Shown here: piece by piece, positions 30,241 through 41,814 of the stretch | Position numbering within the stretch: the stretch's first letter is position 1 | Layout of the letters: each line of letters starts with the position of its first letter | NCBI GenBank assembly: GCA_949752745.1 | Contig: OX457027.1 | Coordinates: 77,121,214-77,185,213 of the forward strand | DNA from: Protula sp. h YS-2021 | Taxonomy: Eukaryota > Annelida > Polychaeta > Sabellida > Serpulidae | Length of the DNA: 64,000 bases | Direction of reading: 5' to 3' | Program-made: the position numbers and the translations under genes | Notes under the pieces: model-generated | Databases searched by the model: none | Seen by the model: the letters and a program-made list of their open reading frames with translations, nothing else | What the model was told of the DNA's origin: nothing

Positions 30241-30602
30241 GTTCCCCACCGCCCGTAGCGCGGAGCGGGGGACTATAGTATTCGGGTCCGTCCATCTGTT
30301 TGTCTGGCGACGCTTGGAAGCACAAATTTGTGCACGCGATATCTCATTCGCTACTCAACCCTTACTTTTGATTGTTTGTACAGTGAAAATATATATATTG
30401 AAGTTGTGCGACGTCGCATTATTTTTCGATTCGACCAAAAAATGACGAAATGGCGACTTGTTGAAAATAGGCAATTTTCACCATTAGTGAGATATCTCGT
30501 ACTATAACTAGGCAGACATGTATTAATAGATCTATTTCTTAATAATTCGGTTAATTAAAGTGTTCTTTATGAACATGCGGAAGCTTTGTGGGGTGGGGTA
30601 AC
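30241..30602 (+). mobile_element. Hairpin-ended element, GTTCCCCACC type
   Basis: GTTCCCCACCGCCCGTAGCG folds with CGGAGCGGGGGAC. Then comes a TCCGTCCATCTGTTTGTCTG tract, CGCGATATCTCATTCGCTAC, GTGAAAATATATATATTGAAG, and a GGTGGGGTAAC end complementary to the start. One internal unit only. Confidence 0.6.
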
Positions 30603-31298
30603 TAATACATGGCTTTTTGGTTTAATTCCAATTTCCTCTCCAACGAGATAGTTCGTGGCGGGAGATATTCATCAGTTTACTGCCTCTCACGGAAGCGTTG
30701 TGGCTTGCGAACCAGCAGATTTCAAGCCCAGCCCTCAGCATGCTTTTCCATTGTCACCCTTCATATCGTTTGCAGGTCATATAGGCTAAATTATATGTAT
30801 ATATAGTACTGTAGTGCGTGTGGGGGTGGGAGGGGGGGCGCTGAGCTTCAGCGTAAATTAGTTTGAGCATACTTATATAACAGCATAAGTGCATAAAAAC
30901 TCTTTTTCTTCTTCCTTTCCTTCCCTCCCTCTGTCAATTTGAAGTACATATTCTGTAGAGTTGTGGTTTTTTTGTTGCTGGTCCTGGAAAACTGGCCAAA
31001 TAAACGGATAGCTTTGTGAGGAACAGAAGCTATACTGTTCATCCCAGATAAGATTTTTTCTTGCTTGTCATCGCGTATGGTATGTTGAGGGACTCAGAAA
31101 AATGCACAAATTTTTTTAAGTTGGCACCTTATACGCTATTGTAAGGGGCTTATGCATAAGGAGTGTGGGAAGTGGGGGGGGGGGGGGGGGGGTTACTACC
31201 AAAGAAGTGATTATCTTGTATTGGTTGCGACAAGAAACTTTTCTACCCACGTTGGTCTTGTAGGACAGGCAGGAGTGATACGCGTGCAGAGTTTGCAG
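30603..31298. other. End of intron 14, unit 1
   Basis: From about 31075 it is homologous to 41815 onward in unit 2. A poly-G run is at 31177-31192. No gene. Confidence 0.5.
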
Positions 31299-31413
31299 GA
31301 CAGGCTTTCGCCACCGCTCACAGGAGAACACACCAGCAGTGTTACCCCAGGGGCATCGAGGCAGGTCACCCAGGACTCCTACGGCCCAGTTTTGCCTCCC
31401 AGCTTTCATCCGG
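31299..31413 (+). CDS. GPATCH1: GPATCH1 exon 15, unit 1
   Basis: Acceptor GAGTTTGCAG, donor GTAATA. It reads DRLSPPLTGEHTSSVTPGAS then RQVTQDSYGPVLPPSFHP. The YGPVLPPSF motif matches the family's EEFGPRLPPVF, a conserved C-terminal landmark. It ends in phase 1. Confidence 0.85.
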
Positions 31414-32152
31414 GTAATATCTCAGCTAGTGAATCTACCTGAAAAATGTACCGAAAAAAAACGGATACCAGGTTCGATGTTGTTCGGCTGGCAATCTGTG
31501 CTCAGGGGCGCTGTTGATATACAGGATGAAATATAAATAGGGCCTGTGTAGGTACTGAAGGCAAGGAAACGTGGCCCAGCTGGTGTACAGTATTGCGTAT
31601 GAATAGGGCCTGTGTACATACTGAAAACAAGGAAACAGCCTTGTTTCTCAAACCACTGGAGGGTTACTAAAATCGCAAATAAAAAGTGACACGAGACAAT
31701 TTGAAGTTAAAAAATTCCCCTAAAGGCAGAAAACGTACTGCACTGGTTTCGCATTTGCAATCGCTCGTATTTTCATGCGTTTTCAAACGTTTTTATATAG
31801 CAAGTAGCACCTTTTAAACTGAGTGGTATACTTGTTATTTCAGATAAACGTTTTTCTGAAACATTAAACTATATCGTGCAAAAAAAGTAAAAAAAATAAG
31901 AGAGAAGAATTTAATCATTGTCGGGTCACCGAATTTTTGGGCAAATGAAAAAATTCGGCCACGGCCGGTTCTATTTTTTTGGATAAAAGCCAAAAAAGGT
32001 CGCCGGCGGGCCAAGCTACAAAAAGGAATGAGAAACAAGCCTATTTTCTTCCTGTCCAAAAGAAATAATTTTTTTTTTCTTCTTTTTTTTTGTTTTTGTT
32101 TGGTGGAGTCTGGGTTGATATCGACAAAGTCAGAGCGCTGCTGTATATTCAG
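31414..32152 (+). other. GPATCH1 intron 15, first part, unit 1
   Basis: Homologous to 42166-42740 and 43034-43215 in unit 2. No gene. T- and A-rich tracts. Confidence 0.5.
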
Positions 32153-32547
32153 TAGTGATGTGATCCGTCACTGATGGGTCCGGTTCGGTTCGATTTCGGT
32201 TTTTAAAGAAAAATCCGCAGTTTTTTCGGTTCGGTTTCGGTTTTTCAGACTATGCAAATATATATAAATTAAAGATATCCCAATTAATTTTCTGTTTTTA
32301 TTCTAGAATGTGATAAGTAAACACATTGCTTAACTTAAAATGGAACTAACAGGGAGTGTAAAATAATGCTGCGCTAAAATAGTGAGCTGAAAAATTCAAA
32401 GCAGTTAAAAATGGTCCTGGGAAAAACAAAAATCATGTTAATTAAAAACCGAAAATGAACCGCGGTTTTCCACAGAGCACGGTTCGGTTTAACCGAACCG
32501 CCACCTCCACGGTTAACCGTCCCAAACGGTAAACCGTCACATCACTA
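32153..32547. mobile_element. hAT-like MITE with 8-bp target duplication
   Basis: Ends TAGTGATGTGA and TCACATCACTA are inverted. A perfect 8-bp duplication ATATTCAG flanks it (32145-32152, 32548-32555). Interior holds GGTTCGGTT and CCGAACCG sub-repeats. Unit 2 lacks it at the same place (about 43216). 395 bp, no coding capacity. Confidence 0.85.
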
Positions 32548-32555
32548 ATATTCAG

Positions 32556-32957
32556 TGTGTTTATAAACTAAGTGATGGTACGGCATCAGTACTAAGTCCG
32601 ATCCCCTGGTGCATTATCTTTCCACATCGCGCCTGGTTTGTGAAGGGTGACGGTTGTGTAAGAGCCAACTGCTACGACGTTCTGTTAAGTATGACACAAT
32701 CGACTCCACAGAGACCGGCTGGGAAGGGGGAGGGGGGAGGGGGAGAGGGGGTGTTGGATTCCGTGCAAAGTACTGATTACATGGTTCAACTAGTTCTTAA
32801 AAGCAGGTGTATCCGTCCAGAGGTCGGCTTTTCGGTGCAGAATATGGTGTTCAATGGAATCCGTGATCAGTAATGGTAGGGAGAAAACGTAAAGTGCTTG
32901 CTGGGTTTAATTCGAGAGTGACGGATCTTTGATGCACGTTGTGGTCGCAGGTCACAG
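32556..32957 (+). other. GPATCH1 intron 15, last part, unit 1
   Basis: It contains the empty TA site (32690-32691) of the unit 2 GGTGGGGCAAG element. G-rich tract at 32725-32752. No gene. Confidence 0.5.
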
Positions 32958-33079
32958 CTGGGATAAACTCCTATGTTGTAGGCTCTGACGTAAGCGACGA
33001 AAATAGCTCCAGAAAGGAGAAGCGAAAACACAAGAAGAAAGAGCGCAACAGAGAAACACGCAAAGAGAAGAAAAAGAAG
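32958..33079 (+). CDS. GPATCH1: GPATCH1 exon 16 (Lys/Arg-rich tail), unit 1
   Basis: Acceptor CGCAGGTCACAG, donor GTAACG. Exon 15's G plus CT gives Ala, then GINSYVVGSDVSDENSSRKE, then a Lys/Arg-rich run. The family has a long Lys-rich tail (KHKKNKDKHKAKK..), probably nuclear-localising. It ends in phase 0. Confidence 0.8.
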
Positions 33080-33266
33080 GTAACGGTTTGCTTTTTTAGA
33101 AACATTTCTGCTCAGCTATAGCACAATACTGTGACAAGTCCTTCGCGCTCTAATGAGTAAGAACAAGGGAAATGGGACGGAGTGACCCAGAGATATTAAA
33201 TTATTCTACGATACTAAGTAAATTAGGAATAAGTTGAAAAACTTTTTTTCTTTCTTTTTTTGTTTG

Positions 33267-33436
33267 TCATCACATAAAAAGCACAAAAGCAAAGAGAAAA
33301 AGAAGAAAAAAGATAAAAAGAAGGAAAAAGATAGAAAGAAGGAAATAGTGATAAGCAGCAGTAGCGGGAGCGAGGCTGACGAGGACACAGACAGCGACTC
33401 TGTCACCCAGCCATCTAACAGTGAATTGCTGCAGAA
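33267..33436 (+). CDS. GPATCH1: GPATCH1 exon 17 (Lys-rich then Ser/acidic), unit 1
   Basis: It reads SSHKKHKSKEK, then Lys-rich sequence, then EIVISSSSGSEADEDTDSDS and VTQPSNSELLQ. Family: EKSSSSESSDSSDSQSDEE..PQELL. Donor GTAAGC. In unit 2 the acceptor is TTTTTTTAG; here the same place reads TTTG, so splicing may shift to the AG at 33280-33281, which would remove five codons but keep phase. Confidence 0.8.
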
Positions 33437-34164
33437 GTAAGCCGCAACAGTTGTCGTTTATTCCGATGTTTTGAGAGTATGCCCGAAGACCAGAGAAAAA
33501 GGGGGGAATTTCGACATATTTTTCCCATACAGGTTGACGACTGGCAGTTAGAGAAAAGAAAGATTTGTGTTCACCCCGTTATAACCTCGTTACTCTGCCC
33601 CACCCCATTACCCCCTCCTCCCACCCCGATCTGTAAATCTTTAATGAAATATCGAGGGAATATCGAGTGTTCATTTTTGAGTTTCCAAATAAAGCCAGTG
33701 TTGTCCAGTCATTCAAATCAGTTTAGCAGTGTCACCGCTGTTACAGTTGTAACAGTCGCTCCTGTTGCTCGGCAGGTGTAACAGTCGCTCATGCTGCTGA
33801 GCAGGTGTAACAGTCACTCATACTGCTTAGCAGGTGTAACAGTCACTCATACTGCTCAGCATGTGTAACAGTCACTCATGCTGCTCAGCATGTGTAACAG
33901 TCATTCATGCTGCTCAGCATGTGTAACAGTCACTCATACTGCTCAACATGTGTAACAGTCGCTCATGCTGCTCAGCAGGTGTAACAGTCACTCGTGCTCT
34001 TTTGTAAGTGTCACTTGTGATGTTTTAACTGCATTCCTTTTATAAGTGATAACCTCTGTACTTGTTTCCTGAAGATGTTCCCTAAGATCTTGTTAGAGCG
34101 AGGGAGGAGTATGTAAAAGCCAGTCCACGTTGTCCTCATTTTATGTACATGTATTTTATTTCAG
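33437..34164 (+). repeat. Intron 17 with 29-bp minisatellite, unit 1
   Basis: From about 33735 to 34000 lie some nine units of GTGTAACAGTCACTCATGC plus TGCTCAGCA. Unit 2 has about five units (44905-45040). The intron ends TTTTATTTCAG. Confidence 0.9.
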
Positions 34165-34216
34165 ATTGAAAAACCACCCTGGCTTGAAGCGAATGACGGC
34201 GGCAGATTTTATGTGA
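34165..34216 (+). CDS. GPATCH1: GPATCH1 exon 18 (C-terminus and stop), unit 1
   Basis: AA from exon 17 plus A gives Lys, then LKNHPGLKRMTAADFM and TGA. The family ends in ELLRRLKSLPLRR or a related basic tail. Acceptor TATTTCAG. Confidence 0.88.
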
Positions 34217-35050
34217 ACAAGAGAAAAGAGAGAACATACAGAACGTACTACCTGCTTCCCTCACGGTTCTTGCAGGAAGAGTCGCTATTAAAGACAGACA
34301 GGGCATGTTACTTGCTTCGCTGACGGTGCTTGCAGGGAAAGTCACGAATATGGATATGTAAAATTTGAGGCGGGACGAGATATTCGTGATGAAATGCGCT
34401 GAATGATCACCCAGTGACTAAGTAATAATAAATAAAAAAGAATAAAGAAAGAATAAAGAAGTGAAAAAAAGAATAAAGAGTGTTTGATATCTTCATCGGA
34501 AAGAAATCTTAAAGAAATTTTTTGCCTAGAATTTCAGACCGACAGTTGTCAGTTCACACTCAGGATATGAAATATTGAAACGTTCAGATGAGACTTCTGT
34601 GACGCCTAAGTCAATGAGAGATTAAGCTCCTTGCAGATAACATTAAAATATATCCGGTTGCCTTTGATTTTTTTTTGGGGGGGGGGGGAAGGATTGGATT
34701 TATTTCAGTTACAACCAGTTTCTGCTAGACATTTCTATGATCAGCGTTCATGTTGAAAAAATCACAAAATTTACAGTAAATAAGCGCAGCAAAATGAATT
34801 TTGTCGACTAAAAGTGTGTGATGAGTCTTGTACATTGATGTTGTGTGTGCACTGGTTGAAAATCTTAGCTTATAGGCCCTTGTGATTGTCAACTTTTTTT
34901 GGCTTTAATATTTTTGGCTCAGTCGACTATCGTCCGTGGGCTACACTCATCACTTGTGGGGCTATCTGTCGTCAGTTATTTGTGTGTGTGAACAAATTTT
35001 CAAACTGCTACTCTTGCTACATTTCGGCTCCGATTGATTGGATTCCTTTC
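34217..35050. other. 3' flank of GPATCH1, unit 1
   Basis: Short duplicated segments (GCTTCCCTCACGGTTCTTGC, GCTTCGCTGACGGTGCTTGC) follow the stop. TA at 34429-34430 is the empty site for the pogo-like element of unit 2. There are several AATAAA/AATAAAG motifs at 34430-34480, possible poly(A) signals. Homologous to 45356-45648 and 48382-48960. Confidence 0.55.
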
Positions 35051-36030
35051 CAGTTTTTCACGATAGTTCCTCAGGTAGGCCTCTCTTGAAAAATTAGTTT
35101 TTGACTACGTTGGCCTGGTCTTATCACATCAAAAGAGGTGCATCCGTCGTCTGTTTGTACGTATGTACGTGTGTTAATTTTTGCTTAAAATGCTTCTTCA
35201 CCTTCAGTTTCGATTGGATTCCTTTCAAATTTTGTACGAATGTTCTCTAGGTAGGCCTCTCTTGAAAAATATTTTTGGCGATAAGCCAAAAATTGGCTAA
35301 ATGTGGGACATTGAAAAATTTTTAGGTTGCCAAATTTCAAAATGCTTCTTCTCCCACAATTTTGAGCAGATTTTCTTTAACTTTTGTACGAATGTTGTCT
35401 AGGTAGGGTTCGCTTGAAAACTTACTTTTTTGGCGATGCGCCCAAAATTGGTTAAATATTCGTATTTTGTAATTCATTGGCGTTTAACTTTGTAAATGCT
35501 TCTTCTCCCACAATTTTAATCGAATTCCTTTCTAATTCTGTACGATTCTTCTCTAGGCAGGCCTATGTTGAAAAGTGACTTTTTAGGTGATCCGCCAAAA
35601 ATTGGCAAAATGGGGGGGGGGGGGGGGTGGGGGGGGGTTGGGGGGGGTGCATTTAAAAGTTTTTGGTTGCCAATTTTCAAAATGCTTCTTCTCCCACAAC
35701 TTTGGTCGCATTGTCTTCACATTTTGCAGAATCGGTTACTAGGAACACCTCTCGTGAAAGAGTACTTTTCTGGCAATCCGTCATAAATTGACCAAACGTG
35801 GAAATTTATCATTTTTTGGTTGCCAATTTTCAAAATACTTTTTCTCCCACATGTATTGGCCAAATAGGTGGGCATTTTTTAATTTAGTGGCTTTTAATTT
35901 TGAAAATGTTTCTTCTCCCACAATTAAGATTGATTCCTTTCCAATTTTGCCCTATTGTTCTCTAGGTAAGCCTCTCTTGAAAAATTCCTATTTTTTGGCG
36001 AATCGCCGAAACTTGGCTTAAGGGGGGCAT
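35051..36030 (+). repeat. 160-180-bp satellite array, + orientation
   Basis: Units contain GATTGGATTCCTTTCCAATTTT, TCTCTAGGTAGGCCTCTCTTG, GGCGATCCGCCAAAAATTGG, GGGGGGCATTTAAAA, and GGTTGCCAATTTTCAAAATG plus CTTCTTCTCCCACAA. It is preceded by CATCCGTCGTCTGTTTGTACG (35143). It is a relative of the inverted array at 13620-14475 and of 48960-50640. A long G-rich run is at 35612-35648. Confidence 0.8.
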
Positions 36031-37663
36031 TTATGTCATCCAGACCTAGGGTAGACATAGTGTTTGTACGTTCTGTGTGTGCATGTGTATGCGTGTGTCT
36101 ATATATATGTGTGTATGTTTGTCAGTCTGTTGAGAACAAAATGTTGTGTGCAAGATATCTTGAGAACGAAAAGTCGGATAACTTCAAACTTAGTCTATTT
36201 ATTCCTTGGCTAGGTCGGGCGGTTCTGTCAGCTTTTGAAGCATGTTAAATCATTAGGGAATTGCGTATGACGTCATTACGTAAAATCTTTTGTGCGAAAT
36301 TTCTCAGCCGCTGAACATCTGAGAAGTTGAAACTTTTTGAGCGTTATGTACCCACATCTATTAGCGTAATTTCATTTGGCTACCAAGCTATTCCATATAT
36401 GGAGTAATCAGTAACGGCTTGCAGTGTTTGTGCAGTACCTGGAACCAGCTTTTACTGAGTGAGTTATCTAATACATTGTGTTATGACAAGCAGCACACTA
36501 TTTTGACGCCAAAATGCCTTCCCCCATCCGAAGTGGGTGATATGTGACACACATGTTTGAAGAATGTCTTTCTTGTGCTTTTTGGCGATGGGAATGTACG
36601 AAGATAAGGTATACATTGCGGGTATAATACACTTAGTGCACATACTTTTGGGGGGGGGGTGAATTTAAAAGTTTTTGGTTGCCAATTTTCAAAATGCTTC
36701 TTCTCCCACAACTTTGGTCGCATTGTCTTCACATTTTGCAGAATCGGTTACTAGGAACACCTCTCGTGAAAGAGTACTTTTCTGGCAATCCGTCATAAAT
36801 TGACCAAACGTGGAAATTTATCATTTTTTGGTTGCCAATTTTCAAAATACTTTTTCTCCCACATGTATTGGCCAAATAGGTGGGCATTTTTTAATTTAGT
36901 GGCTTTTAATTTTGAAAATGTTTCTTCTCCCACAATTTAGATTGATTCCTTTCCAATTTTGCCCTATTGTTCTCTAGGTAAGCCTCTCTTGAAAAATTCC
37001 TATTTTTTGGCGAATCGCCGAAACTTGGCTTAAGGGGGGCATTTATGTCATCCAGACCTAGGGTAGACATAGTGTTTGTACGTTCTGTGTGTGCATGTGT
37101 ATGCGTGTGTCTATATATATGTGTGTATGTTTGTCAGTCTGTTGAGAACAAAATGTTGTGTGCAAGATATCTTGAGAACGAAAAGTCGGATAACTTCAAA
37201 CTTAGTCTATTTATTCCTTGGCTAGGTCGGGCGGTTCTGTCAGCTTTTGAAGCATGTTAAATCATTAGGGAATTGCGTATGACGTCATTACGTAAAATCT
37301 TTTGTGCGAAATTTCTCAGCCGCTGAACATCTGAGAAGTTGAAACTTTTTGAGCGTTATGTACCCACATCTATTAGCGTAATTTCATTTGGCTACCAAGC
37401 TATTCCATATATGGAGTAATCAGTAACGGCTTGCAGTGTTTGTGCAGTACCTGGAACCAGCTTTTACTGAGTGAGTTATCTAATACATTGTGTTATGACA
37501 AGCAGCACACTATTTTGACGCCAAAATGCCTTCCCCCATCCGAAGTGGGTGATATGTGACACACATGTTTGAAGAATGTCTTTCTTGTGCTTTTTGGCGA
37601 TGGGAATGTACGAAGATAAGGTATACATTGCGGGTATAATACACTTAGTGCACATACTTTTAG
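35641..37663 (+). repeat. 1012-bp tandem duplication in the spacer
   Basis: 35641-36651 and 36652-37663 are almost identical (for example GGGTAGACATAGTGTTTGTACG at 36049 and 37061). The inner junction reads CACATACTTTT directly into GGGGGGGGGGTG, whereas the second copy continues AGCGTAACG. The breakpoint is therefore the poly-G run. Confidence 0.88.
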
Positions 37664-39866
37664 CGTAACGTTCGCTAAAATGGTTAGGGTTACATTAGAT
37701 AGCTTGGGGGAAGACGAAGTTGGTTAAGGTATGCAAAACAAACTGTTTCGGTAAACCTATCAGATCAGGATAAAAAGACGTAAAGTAAAACCTATTTGTA
37801 GTGGCCAACTTCCTGTTTCGGAAAACAAGACGTACGTAAAAACTGCATGTTTTGACCACCTTCTAGACCTGGATAAACAAATACGTACACTAAAACTGCT
37901 GTAATGACCAACTTCAAAAACCGGTATAAAAAAGACTACAGTAAAACCTGTTTTAGCGTACTCCATCTGGAACCGGACAAAAAGACATACAGTAAAACCT
38001 TTTTAGTGACCACCTTCTAGACCCATATAAAACACCTAAATCTAAATTTGTATAAAAAAGAGGATTGAGATACCCACAATTAAGTTACGTACCTCCTTCA
38101 AATATTGGATAATGGTGATAGACAACCAGACTACTGGGCACATGGGATTCATTTGCCATAAGGTAAAATTTCTTATTCTGAAAATAGTACATAGTCGTTC
38201 AATTAAAACTTCGTGACAGCCCAGTAGGGGGAAACAGAAAATCGGAAAATTATTACTAGTGAATTATGGGTTTGGTCGGGGAGACATTTGTGACAAAAAA
38301 TTTAATAGGTGTCGATTGAAAGTGATTTAAGCCTGCATGTTTTGTGTGCACTGGCCGCTCTAGTTTCTTTTTATATTTAGCCCGTTTAATTTCCAACTGA
38401 ATTGACACATATATGGGAAACACCCGACAGTAGGAATTAGCTTGTACAAGCGAGACTGCAAAAAAAAGAAAAAAAAAAGAAGAAAATCACGATTTCGAAT
38501 AAATTTTCGATATTTTGGCGTTTTGCTTGCCATAAAAATGATAAGTATTTGCCACCAAACTTTAGGGAAGTATCCGTTTCCTGCTGTGGCCCGCGTAGCT
38601 CCAGAACGTCGAAAACACTTGGTGCTCAAAATGAACGAGTCTAATAATGCTGAAAAATCCCGAAACGGCCACTTGAATGGTCTTTGTGCGAGAGATTTAT
38701 TGCATTGAGTACTGTTGTTCGATTTAACCTTCTCGGTGGCTATCCAGAGGGGAGGGGGGATTAAGGGTTAAGGGTTGTATTCGATGTCCGGGAATTGAAT
38801 GCAAGAAGAGTAGTTTCTTTCAGACGTAACTTGTTCAATGTAACGGGACATTGTTTGATCAGCTTAAAAACAGGCAATTAAATGGCTGCCTGGAAAATAC
38901 CCTTGTCTGTCTCTGCGAGACTTTTGTACATGATTTAACCAGTGTAGTTATCCCCCGTGAAACGGAGGATATAGTTATGAGCTCGTCGGTCTGTCCGTTC
39001 CTCTGTCCACAAAAAATTTTGTACGGCCGACTTCTAATAGGGTATGTCATAGGAAACTAAAACCTTCCGTGGTGGAAATATATATATTGAAGATTTTGAT
39101 GTGGCATTATTGTTAAAATCGGCCAAAAATTGACGTCGACGGAAAATGGTGAATTTTTTGCTTGAACTTAGGCGTGAGACGATGTTTTGTCCGGCCGAAT
39201 TCTCATAGAAGTGATTGTCATAGGAACCTGAAACCTTGTATGGTGAAAATATATATGTTCAAAATGTCTAACGTGACATTATTGTCAAAATGGGCCAAAA
39301 ATTATCGTCGTGGGAAATTGTCAAATATGGTGAATGTTTGGCTTGAACTTATGCGTGAGAAGATATTTTGTCCGGCCGACTTCTCATAGGAGGAATTGTT
39401 GTAGGAACCTGAAACCTAGCAGCGTGATTTGACCTCATTTTACTTTTACTGCTTCACGGGGGATCCTGCCTTACTGAGGCTCTAGTTTAAATTAACACTA
39501 TTATGTAAAATAGGAATATCTCAAGCTGATGAGAATTCGCATGTTTCGTTATGTGCGAAATAGGGCACTACAGTCAATCTGTTCTGGAATAAACCAACGT
39601 AGATTAAGGATAATTCAGCTTCTATGATTGTCTATCAGTTAGATGTAAAGTGGTGAGATCTGTTCCGGAATAGTCCTATTTGGCCTTGTTTCGCCTTCAG
39701 CAAAAAATCTTTAGATTCTTATCTGCTTAATATATTCCTATTTTCAAGAATATTATCAACTGTATTTTTTTAATTATTATATTACTGTCATCACACCGAT
39801 TTAGTAGGTCATTTGCCTGTACATCTACCTCAGTTGGAGTGAAAACGGAACATCTTATTTGCAACA
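37664..39866 (+). repeat. Inter-unit spacer, unit 2 copy
   Basis: Near-identical to 16188-18397, including the 58-bp array (37755-38035) and the CCCCCGTGAA element (38950-39466). Homology ends sharply at TTATTTGCAACA (39866); unit 1 goes on into intron 2 and exon 3, unit 2 does not. Confidence 0.88.
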
Positions 39867-40329
39867 CACTCAAGCCTACATTTTTTAAACAATTGGCAAA
39901 ATGTTATACACATAGGTAGTATGGGTGGTAACAAGAATTGGTATTGTAAATGAGCCATGTTGGCCCAAGGACATTGGCCCTGCTGGCACAGCTGGAATTT
40001 TAAAATTCACGAATGTGATACGAAGGGTTGTAGTCCAACCTAACAAAATCAAATACTGGGATTGTACGCCGGCGAGGGACATATTCAGTTTCACTGACCC
40101 ACTTGTTGCTGTTTTTGTATATCCGTCAAAATCAGGGGTTTGCGGGACGCGGATTTGCGCGTCAATGCCACAAAAAAAAATGGCCCGGGACGCAAAAAAA
40201 TTTGGGCTTGCGACCCAGGGGACGCATAAAAAAATTTGTCTTCACACGTGCATTATTACTGAAAAAACTATCTGCAGTTTAAGCACATTGTACGGTCCTA
40301 CAAAACACGCTGACTTTTGAGGCTTTTGC
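39867..40329. other. Unit 2 private sequence
   Basis: It has no counterpart in the other units. A GGGACGCGGATTTGCGCG/ GGGGACGCATAAAA region (40135-40230) has A-runs. The 131-codon plus-strand frame (39925-40320) has no recognisable family. 40322-40329 is a target duplication. Confidence 0.4.
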
Positions 40330-40704
40330 AGGGCTTGAAATTAACCATTTTTACCATATTTCTTGGGGCCCGGCCGAAAATCCCTGGGCCCGGATAGATA
40401 TAGGATATATTTTCACAAAATGACGATATTCCTATAAATGTAATTTATTTCTCTTAACTATTCGTACACATACCGGTAATATGAAGTCTTCAGTTTGTCT
40501 TTTTATTGTTTTTATTATATTTTGACTCCGAGTTCTTTCCACACCCCTATTTCCTCTTCTGTGAAAATCGTTTATATTGACGATTAACATAGGCCTTTCG
40601 GAAAAAATCGTGGGACCCGCTTGGCCCCAAGTCTCAAAAATCATGGGGTCCGGGTAGAAATTATTGGGCCTCGGGCCCCAGGACCCTGGCTAATTTCGAG
40701 CCCC
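40330..40704. mobile_element. hAT-like MITE with GCTTTTGC target duplication
   Basis: Ends AGGGCTTGAAATTAACC and GGCTAATTTCGAGCCCC are inverted. A perfect 8-bp duplication GCTTTTGC flanks it (40322-40329, 40705-40712). GGGCCCGG-type motifs lie inside. 375 bp, non-coding. The termini resemble the common hAT CAGGG..GAAATTA type. Confidence 0.8.
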
Positions 40705-40712
40705 GCTTTTGC

Positions 40713-40983
40713 AAAAATGCTCATTAACGATTGTGGCATTTTAAATCTTTTTGTTTCCAAAATGCGTTGCCTGCTGCAGCTTAATTGGATTTATTCGAAC
40801 TTTTTTACTCTTCGTGTGACGATATTGCCGTTCGTGTTATGTTTTCCTTCCCTCCCTCCCTCCCCTCTCTCCCTCCCTCCCTCCCTCCCTCCCTCCCTCC
40901 CTCCCTCCCTCCCTCCCTCCCTCCCTTTCTTTCCTTCAGCTTTCTTTCTTTCTTTCTTTCTTTCTTTTTTTCTTTCTTTCAGC

Positions 40984-41029
<46 letters not shown>

Positions 41030-41814
41030 GGTGAAGGAACAATTTTTTTTCATTAAAGATGTTAAGACTAAATTTTAAGGACTTCAAAGTTAGTATTACA
41101 ATAATTAGTGAAGGAGAATCACTTTCATTTTGAATTATCGGGTAACTTTGGTTAAAGCTTATGGTTGATTCGTTTATCAGAAAATTACGTGCACATACCT
41201 GACAATAATGGAAATTCTCCTGGTGAAATCCTTCCAATGATCTGGCTGTATCAAGCAATATCAGGCTATATCAGTAGTGTTAATGTTTATATGTTGCGCT
41301 GCTTATCTCGATCCATATACTAGAGTACAAACCTTAAGTAGTGTTGTAAAACTGTTTGTGGTAAGATTAAGACTGATAAAACTTCAGTCGACGTGTGACA
41401 ATTTGTGCAGTTATTTAAGAAATCAAATTACAAAGTGAGCAGTCTGGCTATTAGACGATTTACACAGCAAAATGTACTTCTAAGTGTTAGCTGTTGAGGG
41501 CTTGGCATTGTGCATGTTGTGTTTATGGGCTCGTAACCGAGGCGTAAAGTGGGAGGTGACCTGCTCGCACCGTGTTTCTGGCATTGTGTATGTTGTGTTT
41601 ATGGGCTCGTTAATATGTGAAATAAGGAAGTGCTATGCTAATATGTGAAATTTCAAATCGTATATATATATATCTACAGTGTTTGGCTGCAAATCAGCAA
41701 TTAAGACCCCCCATGCCCCCTAAAAAATGGGCTGTGATTGGGATGGCTTGAGTTGGAATTTTTCTTGCCTCTCCGCCCAGCTCTGATATCTTTTAGATTT
41801 TAAGTAGATTCATA
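40713..41814. repeat. Private sequence with (CCCT)n and (CTTT)n microsatellites
   Basis: CCCT runs at 40848-40927 and CTTT runs at 40938-41032. Ser/Leu/Pro-, Phe- and Lys-rich open frames on both strands over 40620-41260 come from these. After that a GGCATTGTGYATGTTGTGTTTATGGGCTCG stretch is duplicated (41503, 41580). No gene. Confidence 0.75.

Larger units (their letters stand above)
19595..34216 (+). pseudogene. GPATCH1: GPATCH1 gene body, unit 1 (exons 3-9, 12-18)
   Basis: Exons follow the order of GPATCH1 proteins: N-terminal EDFMDDE segment, G-patch, DVNPVKFRPKDGVHGL segment, AFGVGALEDDDDD segment, YLGKVLEGF segment, KMFGKL..KRFNV segment, acidic and Lys-rich tail. Exons 10 and 11 are absent through a deletion at 24060. 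Other damage is an in-frame TAG in exon 3, a lost exon 3 acceptor, shared frame breaks in exons 3, 6 and 12, and a 13-codon loss in exon 12. Family role: nuclear G-patch activator of a DEAH helicase in spliceosome surveillance. As written it cannot give a full-length protein. Confidence 0.8.

Noticed and set aside
33735..34000. CRISPR-like array
   Set aside because: Units are head to tail with no unique spacers; this is a 29-bp minisatellite in a eukaryotic intron.
15606..37260. Conserved 60-71-codon frame seen three times (15606, 36033, 37045)
   Set aside because: The copies are recent spacer duplications, so conservation is not evidence of selection; the frame lies in a GTGTGT/ATATCTT repeat.
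39925..40320. 131-codon plus-strand frame in the private part of unit 2
   Set aside because: No family match, no splice context, and it covers A-runs and a repeat-like GGGACGC region.
40621..41258. Ser/Leu/Pro-, Phe- and Lys-rich open frames
   Set aside because: Translations of (CCCT)n and (CTTT)n tracts on either strand.
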